Shown: positions 22,255 through 33,600, numbered from the stretch's first letter. The stretch: 64,000 bases of DNA from Bathymodiolus brooksi (GCA_963680875.1 OY804588.1:80748829-80812828), one strand, 5' to 3'. A program made the numbers and translations. The notes: generated by a model not told the origin, from the letters alone.

Positions 22255-22335
22255 TCCTCAACAGAGATATACATGACCGATCACTTTCCTGGTTTGCAAC
22301 AGGCCTTTCAATAAAAAGTGACGGGGTTAAAATAG
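22255..22335 (-). mobile_element. Family E fragment, related to the 43-bp array
   Basis: ATATACATGACCGATCACTT, TCCTGGTTTGCAACAGGCC and GTGACGGGGTTAA run parallel to one unit and the right flank of the array at 36.7-37.2 kb (TATACATGACAGCTCACTTA, CCTGGCTTGTTACAGGCAC, GTGGCAGGGTTAAG). This is the likely single-copy form of that array unit. Confidence 0.6.
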
Positions 22336-22339
22336 TGAA

Positions 22340-22905
22340 ATATACAACTATATTTTTCTGTTTTCTTATAAGCAATAACGCAAAAGAAAAATAGTGAGAA
22401 CGAATGTGTAAAATACAACACCACACGACAGAGCGGATACTATTTCAAGTACTAAATGTAAAAAATTACAAAAATGTTTATACATCAATACGAAAAACTC
22501 CGAGAGAAAAGCATGTAAAAACAAAATGTAAAACATAAAGGTTCAATACGGAACACCTCTCGTACTTAATGACTAAAACTGGGAAACATGTGCACAAGAA
22601 TAAAAACAATCACCCCTAATAAATGTAAATTAAAAGAAATATATTCACTAAAGGCAAACCGAAAATTTTCTAGAGAACACATAAAACGATAACGTCGATA
22701 TACAATATATTTAAGATTGGGTTAATTGTATTTCATGTCTACATATCGAAAACAAGGATGCATTGACTTGAAGCATGCAACAAACGAACACTGATAAAAA
22801 AAAACTACATGAAAAAAAAAACCAATCGCATTTCAATTGCAAGCAAGGAGTACACGTGTACGGAAGGGAGATGTGTGTATTTTATTCGCAAAGGTATTGC
22901 ATATT
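22340..22905. other. AT-rich sequence, nothing seen
   Basis: No supported features. Confidence 0.5.
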
Positions 22906-22914
22906 CGTAATAGC

Positions 22915-23190
22915 CCTGTTCCATTAGTGGAGCTGCGAGTGATTCCGATAACGGAGTTCACAGTTTAATGGGTTCGTATTTAGCTAATTTTCTTCTTTCT
23001 TTCGACCGTTGTATTGTCTGTCTTTATTCGATGTATGGCTATTGATTTTCCATTTGATATCGCCAAACTTTTCTTATTTCAGCTATTATGAATACTCGGT
23101 TAAATCCCATGAAATTGTCGGTTCTGTCTTATTCAAAACGAATATCGATTGTATTCATAATAAAACAAATTCTCTTTTCGTCTTTGAGTC
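22915..23190 (-). mobile_element. Dispersed element, family D copy (reverse, diverged)
   Basis: GTTCCATTAGTGGAGCTGCG, GACCGTTGTATTGTCTGTC and TGGCTATTGATTTTCC follow the reverse family D order. Confidence 0.5.
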
Positions 23191-23384
23191 TTAAAGTATA
23201 AAAGTCAGGCTTTACCAATGAATTATTAATTCAAAATTATAATGATAATAATATAGCGTACAACAACCCATATGGTGTGTCAAAGTGCATCAACGTCTTT
23301 GTAGAAAGTCCCTTGTGCAGATTAAGGATATCACAGACAAGTTATCATTGTATCAAATAAATATTTCCACTTCATTATACAGTA

Positions 23385-23525
23385 ATTTAAATAACGTAGA
23401 GAAAACATATGGGCAATCAAATATAGACAAACTAGAGACACTGGCAACATTGGACACAAGACAAAGACGAAGAAAACCACACAGATAACTACAAAATGAG
23501 CAATACGGACCCACCAAATAGATAC
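23385..23525 (+). mobile_element. Dispersed element, family D fragment
   Basis: GGGCAATCAAATATAGACAA, CACTGGCAACATTGGACACA and AAATGAGCAATACGGACCCA match family D. Confidence 0.55.
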
Positions 23526-23559
23526 AGACGTTTTATTTTAAATAGTTCCACTGATGAAA

Positions 23560-25015
23560 TAAATTTCCACACACTACCTATATCTATGTTTTCTTGTAAT
23601 TGATCATACCATCAGGAATGATATAGATGATATTTTTTTTTATCGTTGACGGAAATCATTTTCACTGCACTCATTTTTACTACAAACATATTAGACAATG
23701 AAAGTTTCAACACAGTATGGTATTCATCTATTAGGATTAATATGCAATCTTATATCGATGACGACCATCATTTCCACAGCAAATTTATTTGTCTTTGAAT
23801 TATTGCAACAGAAAATACGGCGTTCCTCTAGTATATGGCTGCCTTTGAATAACCTCCATACCAATGTTAATGCCAACACATTTGCCTTTGCATAATCTCC
23901 ACCCCGTACGGCATTCATCCACCTTCATTATTTTCAGCGTAAACACATTTGCTTTTGCATAATATCCACACTAAATACCGTTTACATTTACAGTGTATAT
24001 TATGACTGACTGGCTTTGAATAACTTCTCTTTCATAAGGTTTTCATCCACGGACAACATTTTAGTTTCAAACATGTGCCTTTGAATAGTTTTCAAACGGC
24101 ATGGGGGGCCGGGTGGCTCAATGAGTTAGGTAGTTGGATTACCTAACAACTCATACAATCATATCACCAATACGGCGTGGGTTCGCACCCGGCTTTGTAA
24201 ATTACAAGAAAGGGTGCACTCGACTCGCATTCGCAAGTGATAAAGCTTACAGTTGCCTGCCCATGGTCGGTGGTTCTCTCCGGGTACTCCGGCTTCTTCC
24301 ACCACTAAAACTGGTCGCCACGGAAAAGCTGAAATATTGCTGAAAGTGGCGTTAAAACACCAAAAATCAAATCAAATCAAATCAATCAAACGACATGGCG
24401 TTCGTTTATATCATGATTGGATTTAATAATTTCCTTTCCGTGTGGTGTTAACTCCACTGCTATCATTTTCTCAGCAAACACATTTACGCTTGAATACTAT
24501 TCACACTAAGAACACTAAGAAAAACTTTCATCAATAATATAGCTATCCTTGAATAAATTCCACTCCATATGGCATTCATTCACAGCCCTCATTTCAGCTA
24601 GAAACATATTTGCTTTGAATAGTTTCCAAACGGTACGACGTTCGATTATAACATGACTGTTGTTGAATTATTTCCACTCCGTATGGTGTTCACTCCACTT
24701 CCATCATTTCCACTGTAAATACATTTGCCTTTGAATATTTTCTACCCCATGGGCCATACATCCACGATCATCTTTTTCACTACAAGTGCATTTGCTTTTG
24801 AATAGTTTCCAAACAGTATGGCATTTGACAATAACATGAATGTCGTTGAATAATTGCCACTCCGTACGATGTTCACTCCAGTGCCATCATTTCCCCTGTA
24901 AACGCGTTTGTCGTTGAATATTTTCGACTCCACCATCATTTCACTACAAGCACATTTGCCATTCAATAGTTTCGACATTGTATGACGTTCACTGCTGTCA
25001 TAACATGTCTACGTT
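23560..25015. repeat. Degenerate tandem array, ~75-bp subunits
   Basis: Diverged units with TTTGAATA(A/G)TTTCCA, CCGTATGGCATTCATCCAC and CATTTCCACTGTAAACACAT. A longer period of about 183 bp shows between AACGGTACGACGTTCGATTA (24628) and AACAGTATGGCATTTGACAA (24811). A SINE is inserted at 24105-24390. Short frames here are not genes. Confidence 0.85.
24105..24390 (+). mobile_element. SINE, family A, full-length with target duplication
   Basis: Best copy in the window. The tRNA-like head GGCCGGGTGGCTCAATGAGT with a B-box GGGTTCGCACCCGG is followed by GTGATAAAGCTTACAG, the central GGTTCTCTCCGGGTACTCCG block, CCACCACTAAAACTGGTCGC, the tail GAAATATTGCTGAAAGTGGC, and (AAATC)n. It is flanked by TCAAACGGCATGG and TCAAACGACATGG, a 13-bp duplication with one mismatch, inside the degenerate array. 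Confidence 0.92.
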
Positions 25016-25194
25016 ATACCGTAGCACGTACTTGCTTTATAGGTCTGTCTTAAGTATGAACATGAGTGAAGATATTAGTGAAAATATCAAGGGACGCGTG
25101 AGACTTTGTAGGTCATATTTCAATTTCTTTTGTAAACTATGCTAACAATATATATTATCTGTTTGATCCTTGTTATTATCTTTATGATTTGTGG

Positions 25195-25530
25195 AGGTTG
25201 ATACTAAACAAATATGGAGGTATTCAGGGACTTTAAACAGTGATTGTCACCAATTCCACTATATCAACAAAACGAACAATCACCTCTCACCTCAGCTCGC
25301 TGAACACAAAAAAGAAGGTTTAAACAGTGATGGTCAACAGAAAGTTTAAACAGTGATGGTCAACAGAAAGTTTAAACAGTGATGGTCAACAAATTCCATC
25401 AATATCAAGAAAGCGAAAAATCAAATACCTCTCTTTAGCTCACTTAACACAAAGAAGGAAGCACAACATATGATGTTGGAAATGCAGGTCCTGACAGGAA
25501 CAAAATTGTGGCGGAGTTAAGCTGGTTAAT
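25195..25530 (-). mobile_element. Dispersed element, family E copy, with a triplicated 26-bp block
   Basis: The reverse of the 3.6-kb copy: TTAAACAGTGATTGTCACCA, CGAACAATCACCTCTCACC and GTGGCGGAGTTAAGCTGG. At 25316-25390 the block GTTTAAACAGTGATGGTCAA is repeated three times in tandem. Confidence 0.7.
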
Positions 25531-25642
25531 GGTATCCTCGCCATCTCCTAATGATAAATAAATGTTTAGGTTGCAATATAAAAGATGAAATAATGAGTGG
25601 ATGATTGATATTAAAAGCCAAATGAGCAATTTGTCAGCTCCC

Positions 25643-26484
25643 TCATGGCGAGAACCAGCTACATGGTGAGAACCAGTTACATGGCGAGAACCAGTTACAT
25701 GGTGAGAACCAGCTACATGGCGAGAACCAGTTACATGGCGAGAACCAGTTACATGGCGAGAACCAGCTACATGGCGAGAACCAGTTACATGGCGAGAACC
25801 AGTTACATGGCGAGAACCAGCTACATGGCGAGAACCAGTTAAATGGCGAGAACAAGTTACATGGCGAGAACCAGTTACATGGCGAGAACATGTTACATGG
25901 CGAGAACCAGTTACATGGCGAGAACATGTTACATGGCGAGAACATGTTACAGGGGCGAGAACATGTTACATGGCGAGAACCAGTTACATGGCGAGAACCA
26001 GTTACATGGCGAGAACCAGTTACATGGCGAGAACCAGTTACATGGCGAGAACCAGTTGCATGGCGAGAACCAGTTACATGGCAAGAACCAGTTACATGGC
26101 GAGAACCAGTTACATGGCGAGAACCAGTTACATGGCGAGAACCAGTTACATGACGAGAACCAGTTACATGGCGAGAACCAGTTACATTTTCCCTCATGGC
26201 GAGAACCAGTTACATTTCTCCCTCATGGCGATAACCAGTTACATTTCTCCCTCATGGCAAGAACCAGTTACATTTCTCCCTCATGGCGAGAACCAGTTAC
26301 ATTTCTCCCTCATGGCGAGAACCAGTTACATTTCTCCCTCATGGCGAGAATCAGTTACATTTCTCCCTCATGGCGAGAACCAGTTACATTTCTCCCTCAT
26401 AGCGAGAATCGGTTACATTTCTCCCTCATGGCGAGAACCAGTCATATTTCTCCCTCATGGCGAGAACCAGTTACATTTCAATAA
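25643..26484. repeat. Minisatellite, 18-bp unit changing to a 29-bp unit
   Basis: The left part is about 30 copies of ATGGCGAGAACCAGTTAC (18 bp) with GCTAC and CATGT variants. From about 26185 the unit becomes 29 bp by addition of ATTTCTCCCTC, about ten copies. Because 18 is a multiple of three, frames of up to 213 codons are open on both strands; these are not considered genes. Confidence 0.95.
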
Positions 26485-26494
26485 GCTGATCACT

Positions 26495-26760
26495 TTTTAC
26501 TAGGCCAACACGCGTAGTTAGATTTTTAGAGTACTTACTCACTGAAACAACAGTCCGCGGATAGACATATCACATCACTTGTACGCTTTATCCTGATTCT
26601 GAGCCAACCAGTCTTTCTTATTTTTTCTTGATGGTGTAAGCTTATAATTAGTGGAGAAGCAGCAAATACCAATCTTCGGTTTGACTCGACAGGGGCTCGA
26701 ACACACGATCTACCACACTAGAGGCGAGCACAAGCCAGCCATCATAGCATCGATGTGAGA
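26495..26760 (-). mobile_element. SINE, family B
   Basis: On the plus strand it reads GTTAGATTTTTAGAGTACTT, AGCAGCAAATACCAATCTTC, GGGGCTCGAACACACGATCT and ATAGCATCGATG: the reverse of the family B body and tRNA-like head. Its head is the source of the satellite that follows. Confidence 0.8.
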
Positions 26761-27489
26761 TTAAGATGAAATTCTAGTATACAAATCAAATGGGCTCGAA
26801 CACACGATCTACAACACTAGAGGCGAGCACAAGCCAGCCATCATAGCATCGATGTGATATTAAGATGAAATTCTAGTATACAAATCAAATGGGCTCAAAC
26901 ACACGATCTACCACACTAGAGGCGAGCACAAGCCAGCCATCATAGCATCGATGTGATATTAGGATGAAATTCTAGTATACAAATCAAATGGGCTCGAACA
27001 CACGATCTACAACACTAGAGGCGAGCACAAGCCAGCCATCATAGCATCGATGTGATATTAAGATGAAATTCTAGTATACAAATCAAATGGGCTCGAACAC
27101 ACAATCTACCACACTAGAGGCAAGCACAAGCCAGCCATCATAGCATCGATGTGATATTAAGATGAAATTCTAGTATACAAATCAAATGGGCTCAAACACA
27201 CGATCTACCACACTAGAGGCGAGCACAAGCCAGCCATCATAGCATCGATGTGATATTAAGATGAAATTCTAGTATACAAATCAAATGGGCTCGAACACAC
27301 AATCTACCACACTAGAGGCGAGCACAAGCCAGCCATCATAGCATCGATGTGATATTAAGATGAAATTCTAGTATACAAATCAAATGGGCTCGAACACACG
27401 ATATATCACACTAGAGGCTAGCACAAGCCAGCCATCATAGCATCGATGTGATATTAAGATGAAATTCTAGTATGCAAATCAAATGAACA
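26693..27489. repeat. 99-bp satellite made from a SINE head, 8 copies
   Basis: Eight near-identical 99-bp units start GGGCTCGAACACACGATCTA, pass through CTAGAGGCGAGCACAAGCCA and ATAGCATCGATGTGATATTA, and end ATTCTAGTATACAAATCAAAT. The first two thirds of each unit are the reversed tRNA-like head of family B, with its B-box; the last third is flanking DNA. Confidence 0.95.
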
Positions 27490-27769
27490 ATCAAACGTAG
27501 GGAAGATTCACAACGAAAAGATTCGATTTCCATTAAAAGCAAATTGATGTGCTAAGGAAGAGTGATATAGTTCCCTCAACCTATTTAACACCGACAAATT
27601 GTTGTTCCTGTCCCAATTCAGAATACAAAGCTTCTTATCGTCTTCTATTGTCTTTAAATGTTAAGAGGTATGGTGGTTATTGGAGATGTCGTGCATATTG
27701 TTGTGATTTGCTATATAGTCGATCAATTGTTTAATTTATTTTAAATTTGTACAAACGAATTAAAAGTAA

Positions 27770-27995
27770 ATGCAGGAACTGTTTACCCTTCTGGAGCACC
27801 AGAGTTCACTCCCAACTTTTGGTGTGGTTCGTCCTGCTCGATCTTAAGATTGCTGTGTAGTGATTTGTCCTTCATTATTTGTCATTTTGTCCTTTTGCCC
27901 ATTGTGTTGTTCGTCCTCACTCGATTTACGGCTTCAGATTTCACATTCGGTATGTTCAAGCTTTTCTTCACTTGTTATTCGTAGAATATTCGTCT
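27770..27995 (-). mobile_element. Dispersed element, family D copy (reverse)
   Basis: CAGGAACTGTTTACCCTTCT, GGAGCACCAGAGTTCACTCC and GTCCTCACTCGATTTACGG, then TTCGGTATGTTCAAGC, in the reverse family order. Confidence 0.8.
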
Positions 27996-28249
27996 CTTTT
28001 GATGGGATGCTTAGTATTTATATATATATATTGCTTTAATATGATTAGAAAGCAATAACCTATTGTTTTACTCATTTCATATCTTCAAACCTTTTTTATT
28101 TATTTGAAATATTCTCAATATTTCAAAATTGCGAAGTAGATAGATTTATTAGTGAAATGTGTTGTTCCTTAAATATGTAATTAATAGTAAAACTAATGTT
28201 CTCCTCCCGCAAGCATGAGGGATCTTAAACTATTTTGGCTAAATTGCTT

Positions 28250-28390
28250 AGACTCTTTGATTTTCCTGTACCAACGACTTCTAAATTATTTGGCTGCCCA
28301 ATCTTTTAAGCTTGAGCATACCTGATGAAGATTGTTCATGAAACGCGTCTTGTGGACTAAACTAGATAAAACTAGATATCTACTTTTTTA
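28250..28390 (+). mobile_element. Dispersed element, family F end
   Basis: TTTGGCTGCCCAATCTTTTA, GAGCATACCTGATGAAGATT, GAAACGCGTCTTGTGGAC and CTAGATATCTAC. Confidence 0.7.
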
Positions 28391-28477
28391 TTGATAGTAC
28401 AAAATGGAAAACCAAAGTACCACACTGTCGGAACATCGGAACAGTTCCAAGATCAAATATAGATACAAAATCGATAT

Positions 28478-28990
28478 AAATAAATAATAAATAAATAAAT
28501 AAGCTTTATTTAGAGTCGGCATGGTTAAAACAACAAGCATGCAACATACAACTAAAATACAAGACTAAGTTAGCGCTACATGTAAAATACTAACAGTTAC
28601 AAGATAAGCAAAAAAGCAGATTAAAAGCTGATGTATTAAGCTAAGCATACTAAGAGCTAATGTAGCAAACTATGAACAACTAAAAGCTGATATTATGAGC
28701 AAAGCATACAAATTATAATAAGCACAATAAATAAAAACTGGATATGACCTAGATGGTAGAAATTTATACAAACTGAACATTTACATACATTTCCATTCCA
28801 AGATTTTAAAATATTCTTAAACTGATTAAAATTGGAAATACTCCAAACACATGACCCCCACACTTTCCTGGCTTGGTAACAAATATTGTATGATGCGGAA
28901 ATATTGAAATAAAAACAAATGAAAAAACAAAACTTCGAAAATAATAAATTATGGACTTTGATATCCATATAATAAAAATGTAACATTACA
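28478..28990 (-). mobile_element. 3' end fragment of a non-LTR retrotransposon
   Basis: On the plus strand it starts with (AATA)n and AAGCTTTATTTAGAGTCGGC. Read on the minus strand this is a 3' UTR with a TTATT-type tail. A 97-codon minus frame (28693-28986), with ARKVWGSCVWSISNFNQFKN, may be the decayed C-terminus of its polymerase protein. Inner words AAAAGCTGATGT and AAGCATACTAAGAGC are repeated. Confidence 0.55.
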
Positions 28991-28994
28991 CTCC

Positions 28995-29480
28995 AAAGGT
29001 CTATAAAGTGATATACCCTAATGTCATCGGTGATCCCTCACCAATTAAATGATATTTTAAGACAGAAATGAACTATAAATTACTGATAATGTGAAGCAAT
29101 CTTAGATTATTGTGACATATATATTGTAGGGATAACTTAAGTAAAATGTAAATTGTATCAAAGTAGGCGAGGATTATAAATTTATATTAAATTAGACAGA
29201 TGAATACATGATAAGATGAAATATGACCGTATAACTGAATTATCAAAATTTGTTATGTCATGCTGATGTGTATTAATTATGAAGGATTGTACCAATGTGA
29301 ACTTCTAAATGTTAAATTATGATAATTTTATTACAAATAAGACGAAACCCCCCCCCAAAAAAAAATAATTACCAAATGTAGGAATAAACCAATATCCAAT
29401 CGAAAATTCGATGTTAATTATTGAAACTAAGGCCCCCCTCCCTCAGGCATAGGTAACATTAACTAGCTGTTGCTGTCATT
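28995..29480. other. AT-rich sequence, nothing seen
   Basis: No supported features apart from short poly-C/poly-A tracts near 29350. Confidence 0.5.
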
Positions 29481-29483
29481 TTT

Positions 29484-29690
29484 AGGCCCTTTGGTTTTAC
29501 AGCTCCTACAATTTCCTCAGTTATTTGCCTTTCCAGTCTTTCGATCTTGCGCTGACCTGAAGAAATTATTCCAGCAGTGCACCGTGCGTACTAAATTTGA
29601 TATCTACGTTGTTATTATACATTGTACAAAAATAGCCATTTGGGTTGGCGCAGGAAATTCAATATAAAAAGTGGCGGGGTTAAGCTATTT
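29484..29690 (+). mobile_element. Dispersed elements, family F end and family E fragment
   Basis: AGGCCCTTTGGTTTTACAGC, GACCTGAAGAAATTATTCCA and TTGATATCTACGTTG match family F. At 29650-29690 the words AAAAAGTGGCGGGGTTAAGC match family E. The 65-codon frame here is not a gene. Confidence 0.6.
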
Positions 29691-29924
29691 TCGTGTTCTC
29701 AAACAGTTAGTGCAATGGTGCAGTCATGTAAGTATTTTCCATATTTCAGTAAAATGACCTCGCTTAAAACTGGATGAGCAGGTTGTTTTAAAGATACCTC
29801 GAACCTTGAACTTTATGCATAGCATATTTAATCATTTTGACATATAGTATTATATACCAAGTCATTATAAATTAATAAATTATATACATTGTACATCATG
29901 ATATACCTGTAATATTACTGACAA

Positions 29925-30032
29925 AATGACAAACAACGATTTACAAAACACCACACAGAAAACCAAAGATCGAGCAACACGAATTCTACCAAAAACTAGG
30001 GGTTCACCTGTGACACCTGTCGTGTTATTGTC
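29925..30032 (+). mobile_element. Dispersed element, family D fragment
   Basis: AACCAAAGATCGAGCAACAC, ACTAGGGGTTCACCTGTGAC and ACCTGTCGTGTTATTGTC. Confidence 0.6.
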
Positions 30033-30271
30033 AAACACCAAACATTCCAATCTGATCACACGCCAAGGTATCAAGGTAGTAAAGTATAATTATAAGCCTT
30101 TGCTTATTTCGTCTACTGGACGTATAAAATCTTCTGGTATCCAACAAAGCTAAAGGAAACTGGTTGAACAAGCTTATTGTAAACACCCAATAAAATTAAC
30201 AAACATGTTCAGTGGGTTGTCTTTCGTGTATAAATTTAACAGGTTTTTTTTGTTTTTGTTTTTTTGAAACA

Positions 30272-30452
30272 GTCAAACCTGTATAAAGAGACCACCTTTG
30301 GTTTGGATTAAAGAAAAATGACATCTTTAAAGAGGTTCAATTTATATGATATGTTCGATGACAGAACCAGAGAAAGCAACCTCTTTAATACAGGTGACTA
30401 CTTAATAGAGGTGACCACATGGACATGTTTGGCTGTTCGTGACATTGCAGTA
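30272..30452. mobile_element. Short TIR element (MITE), CAGTCAAACCTG group
   Basis: Starts CAGTCAAACCTGTATAAAGA and holds CCTCTTTAATACAGGTGACT and TTAATAGAGGTGACC near the right end. It is related to the element at 42075-42254. The right terminus is decayed. Confidence 0.65.
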
Positions 30453-30470
30453 TAAACAAAATATAGAATA

Positions 30471-30858
30471 CCGTATTTAGGGTTTTATAATGCGCATTGG
30501 TGCATAATGCGCACCCCCTCTTGGCCTTGAAAATCTCCAGAAAAAAACTAGTTCGTGTCTATAATGCGCATGGACTTAAAAAAAATCGCCGTCGGAAATG
30601 TAAGAATTAAATATCAATCGTATATATTTTTCAGTCCTTTGAGCATGTTTCATTTGCTGTGAGAATTTAAGAACCATTTATCTCTTTTCATCTTCAATAA
30701 AGTTGCAAGATATTAGATGTGTTTGGTTTTATTGGCAGACATGTGATTTCCCGGTCTGGGAAAGAGTGAAACACATTGTTCCTGTTTATAATGCGCATCC
30801 CTCCTACAAATTAAAGAATCTGGGCAAAATCCTGCGCATTATACAACCCTAAATACGG
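30471..30858. mobile_element. TIR element (MITE), 388 bp, TA-flanked
   Basis: Ends CCGTATTTAGGGTTTTATAA (left) and, inverted, CCGTATTTAGGGTTGTATAA (right), both flanked by TA. The repeated inner word ATAATGCGCA occurs five times in both orientations. A TA target fits the Tc1/mariner/pogo class. No coding capacity. Confidence 0.88.
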
Positions 30859-30861
30859 TAT

Positions 30862-31235
30862 GCATTTTATTGTTGAAAATGGAATTAATTACCATAAACC
30901 CATATATTTGCCGACAATGTACAATGTACGTATATTGTCTATATACTACTCCAACTACTACTACACCCCGGCCATTGTCATATTTATATTTATATTTATA
31001 TTAGAGTAAAAAATATAAAACAACTGTGTTACAAATAAACAAATACATTATACTTCATCACAGCTCACTCCACTCACATTTTACTGGCAAGATGAAAATT
31101 AATCCGATCGTGAACAGGAATTCAGTTAGAATACAACAATTGTCAGTTGGGCATGCTAATATTTGATTGTGTATGGTTTATCACGTACTTGTTGTAAACT
31201 TTATATCTTATTATATACAAAATAACCCTAGAAAT
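30862..31235. other. AT-rich sequence, nothing seen
   Basis: A short (TTTATA)n tract is at 30983-31002. No other features. Confidence 0.5.
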
Positions 31236-31239
31236 ATCA

Positions 31240-31455
31240 CTACTGGAGAATGAACTGTTGATCACTCCGGAGGCACATAAATTCACCTCCAGTGTGTAAA
31301 GAGTTGTATTGCTAAATCTTCAGTTTTTTGTGTCGTGCTTTGTAGTACATTGTTTGTCTTTTTTCCATTGCATTTTCTGTCCTTCGTTAACTTAGGGGTT
31401 TTTAATTACCCCTTTTGACATCTTCAAACAAATATTAATATTTATTAATGTATTG
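31240..31455 (-). mobile_element. Dispersed element, family D copy (reverse)
   Basis: CTCCGGAGGCACATAAATTC, TTCCATTGCATTTTCTGTCC, TTACCCCTTTTGACATCTTC and AAAC; the last is the reversed AAAGGGGTAA core. Confidence 0.75.
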
Positions 31456-31725
31456 TATATCACGTACTTTTATTGGTAGGTAGATAAACTGAGAAGCTTA
31501 ATATATTATCATGAACCAAAACTTTAACGTTACATCTACGGCCTCGTATTACCTCTTTGGTATTTTCGGGTATGTTCGAGTTTCTCGAATAACCTTTATC
31601 ATGCATGTCAAAAGATTTAAGCGAAATAATCTATTATGTCTACCCATATTGTTTCTTGTGGTGATATACAGTACAGATGGTAGTTTAATTATTTTATGAC
31701 AAAGCATGGACTTTTATATGAAAGG

Positions 31726-32665
31726 TTTGAAGAGACCAAATGGGTCAAAAGCCGTAAATTACAGGACAGACAACACAATGGTCTAGAGTTAAAAGATACC
31801 AAAGGGGTAATCAAAAGCCGTAAATTACAGAACAGACAACACAATGGTCTAGAGTTAGAAGATACCCAAAGGGTAATCAAAAGCCGTAAATTACAGGACA
31901 GACAACACAATGGTCTAGAGTTAGAAGATACCCAAAGGGTAATCAAAAGCCGTAAATTACAGGACAGACAACACAATGGTCTAGAGTTAGAAGATACCAA
32001 ATGGGTCAAAAGCCGTAAATCACAGGACAGGCAACACAATGGTCTAGAGTTAGAAGATACCAAAGGAGTAATCAGAAGCCGTAAATTACAGGACAGGCAA
32101 CACAATGGTCTAGAGTTAGAAGATACCCAAAGGGTAATCAAAAGCCGTAAATTACAGGACAGACAACACAATGGTCTAGAGTTAGAAGATACCAAATGGG
32201 TCAAAAGCCGTAAATCACAGAACAGGCAACACAATGGTCTAGAGTTAGAAGATACCCAAAGGGTAATCAAAAGCCGTAAATTACAGGACAGACAACACAA
32301 TGGTCTAGAGTTAGAAGATACCAAATGGGTCAAAAGCCGTAAATCACAGGACAGGCAACACAATGGTCTAGAGTTAGAAGATACCCAAAGGGTAATCAAA
32401 AGCCGTAAATTACAGGACAGACAACACAATGGTCTAGAGTTAGAAGATACCAAATTGGTCAAAAGCCGTAAATCACAGGACAGGCAACACAATGGTCTAG
32501 AGTTAGAAGATACCAAAGGGATAATTAAAAGCCGTAAATTACAGGACAGACAACACAATGGTCTAGAGTTAGAAGATACCCAAGGGGTAATCAAAAGCCG
32601 TAAATTACAGGACAAGCAACACAATGGCCACAAGATACCAAAGGGGTAATCAAAAGCCGTAAATA
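31726..32665. repeat. 66/63-bp tandem array with family D core, ~14 copies
   Basis: 66-bp units (GGTCTAGAGTTAGAAGATAC, CCAAAGGGTAATCAAAAGCC, GTAAATTACAGGACAGACAA, CACAAT) alternate with a 63-bp variant reading CCAAATGGGTCAAAAGCC. Both lengths are multiples of three, so frames of 317 codons (plus) and 342 codons (minus) run through; they are judged non-genic. The array sits inside a family D copy whose 3' part follows at 32690-32840. Confidence 0.95.
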
Positions 32666-32845
32666 GAATGACAGACAATACAATAGCCAAAAGAGCAAAG
32701 AATGATCTACTAAGCACTATGTAGAAAACTAAAGATACAGCTATACCAACCCACTAATAGTCGGGAGTGAATTCGTGTGCTCCGGAAGGGTAAGCAGTTC
32801 CTACTCCACCAGTGATACCCGTAGTTGGCCTTTTGGTATTTGTTG
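32666..32845 (+). mobile_element. Dispersed element, family D, 3' part
   Basis: CCAACCCACTAATAGTCGGG, GTGTGCTCCGGAAGGGTAAG and GTGATACCCGTAGTTGG continue the family D copy that carries the array at 31726-32665. Confidence 0.8.
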
Positions 32846-32999
32846 ATATGCTAGGGTAAGGAAATGAAGAACCAATAATTGTCTACAATATCAGCAAGCA
32901 CAGCAACCAACATCACATGCTAGCAAAATATCACAAACCTCAACAATTCAAAGATACAAGTCCTGTCTGAAAATGTTTTAAAGGAAAATTGTATTTGCT

Positions 33000-33055
33000 T
33001 GGCTATTCCAGAAACGCGTCGTCCGCACTAAATACGATATTTACTCCCGTGAATC
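33000..33055 (+). mobile_element. Dispersed element, family F end
   Basis: GGCTATTCCAGAAACGCGTC, GTCCGCACTAAATACGATAT. Confidence 0.65.
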
Positions 33056-33059
33056 TAGT

Positions 33060-33500
33060 TATCATAATATGACTTGTGACCAACTAACCGATTTAGTCTG
33101 ACCTTGAATTGTTTGTATGCCCTTATCCAGATCAGTATAATGAAGTTTTATGTTTTCTAGAAAGATAGTTGTAATAAAAATGGTATACCAGTTAATGGTA
33201 ATATATTTTCTTCTATTTTATCAATTGATGTTGGATCACAATAAATTAGTTCTCTTGTTGTTTTATTCTTAATCAATTGATTTCAACTAAAACAAACAGA
33301 TCACTCAATTTATGTCACACATTAATTAAATAAGTAGGAATTGGATGTGTTTTTTGTCTGAGTAGTTTTTCTATTTGTTAATTAACGATTAGTGTTTTCT
33401 GTTGTTCCTTGAATGTCAGTTGAATAATGTCTATTAGCGGTATCAGTAGATACTGGTTTCCTAGATGCAGTTTTACTTAAAAAAAATATACTGATGATTT
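33060..33500. other. AT-rich sequence, nothing seen
   Basis: No supported features. Confidence 0.5.
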
Positions 33501-33504
33501 TTAG

Positions 33505-33600
33505 GTTTATTGATTGCTTGGTGTTTAACGCCAACTTTATGAGTAATTCATCCATATCATGGCGTCGAGACAATGCCAAAAATCTTTCTATTTTGATGTG
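33505..33600 (-). mobile_element. SINE 3' tail fragment
   Basis: TTGATTGCTTGGTGTTTAAC, GCCAACTTTATGAGTAATTC and ATATCATGGCG are a reversed SINE tail. Confidence 0.65.

Noticed and set aside
25643..26503. Long frames (177-213 codons) with MARTSY or HVTGSR repeats
   Set aside because: By-product of an 18-bp unit without stop codons, open on both strands and in several frames.
25643..27489. CRISPR-like arrays
   Set aside because: Units are contiguous tandem repeats without unique spacers, in an animal genome.
27549..27734. Frame with YGGYWRCRAYCC, reminiscent of a FLYWCH zinc finger
   Set aside because: Only a few residues fit; the second Cys/His pair and the usual spacing are missing.
31689..32717. 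342-codon and 317-codon frames on opposite strands
   Set aside because: Both follow a 66/63-bp tandem array; no start context, splice sites or recognisable protein.
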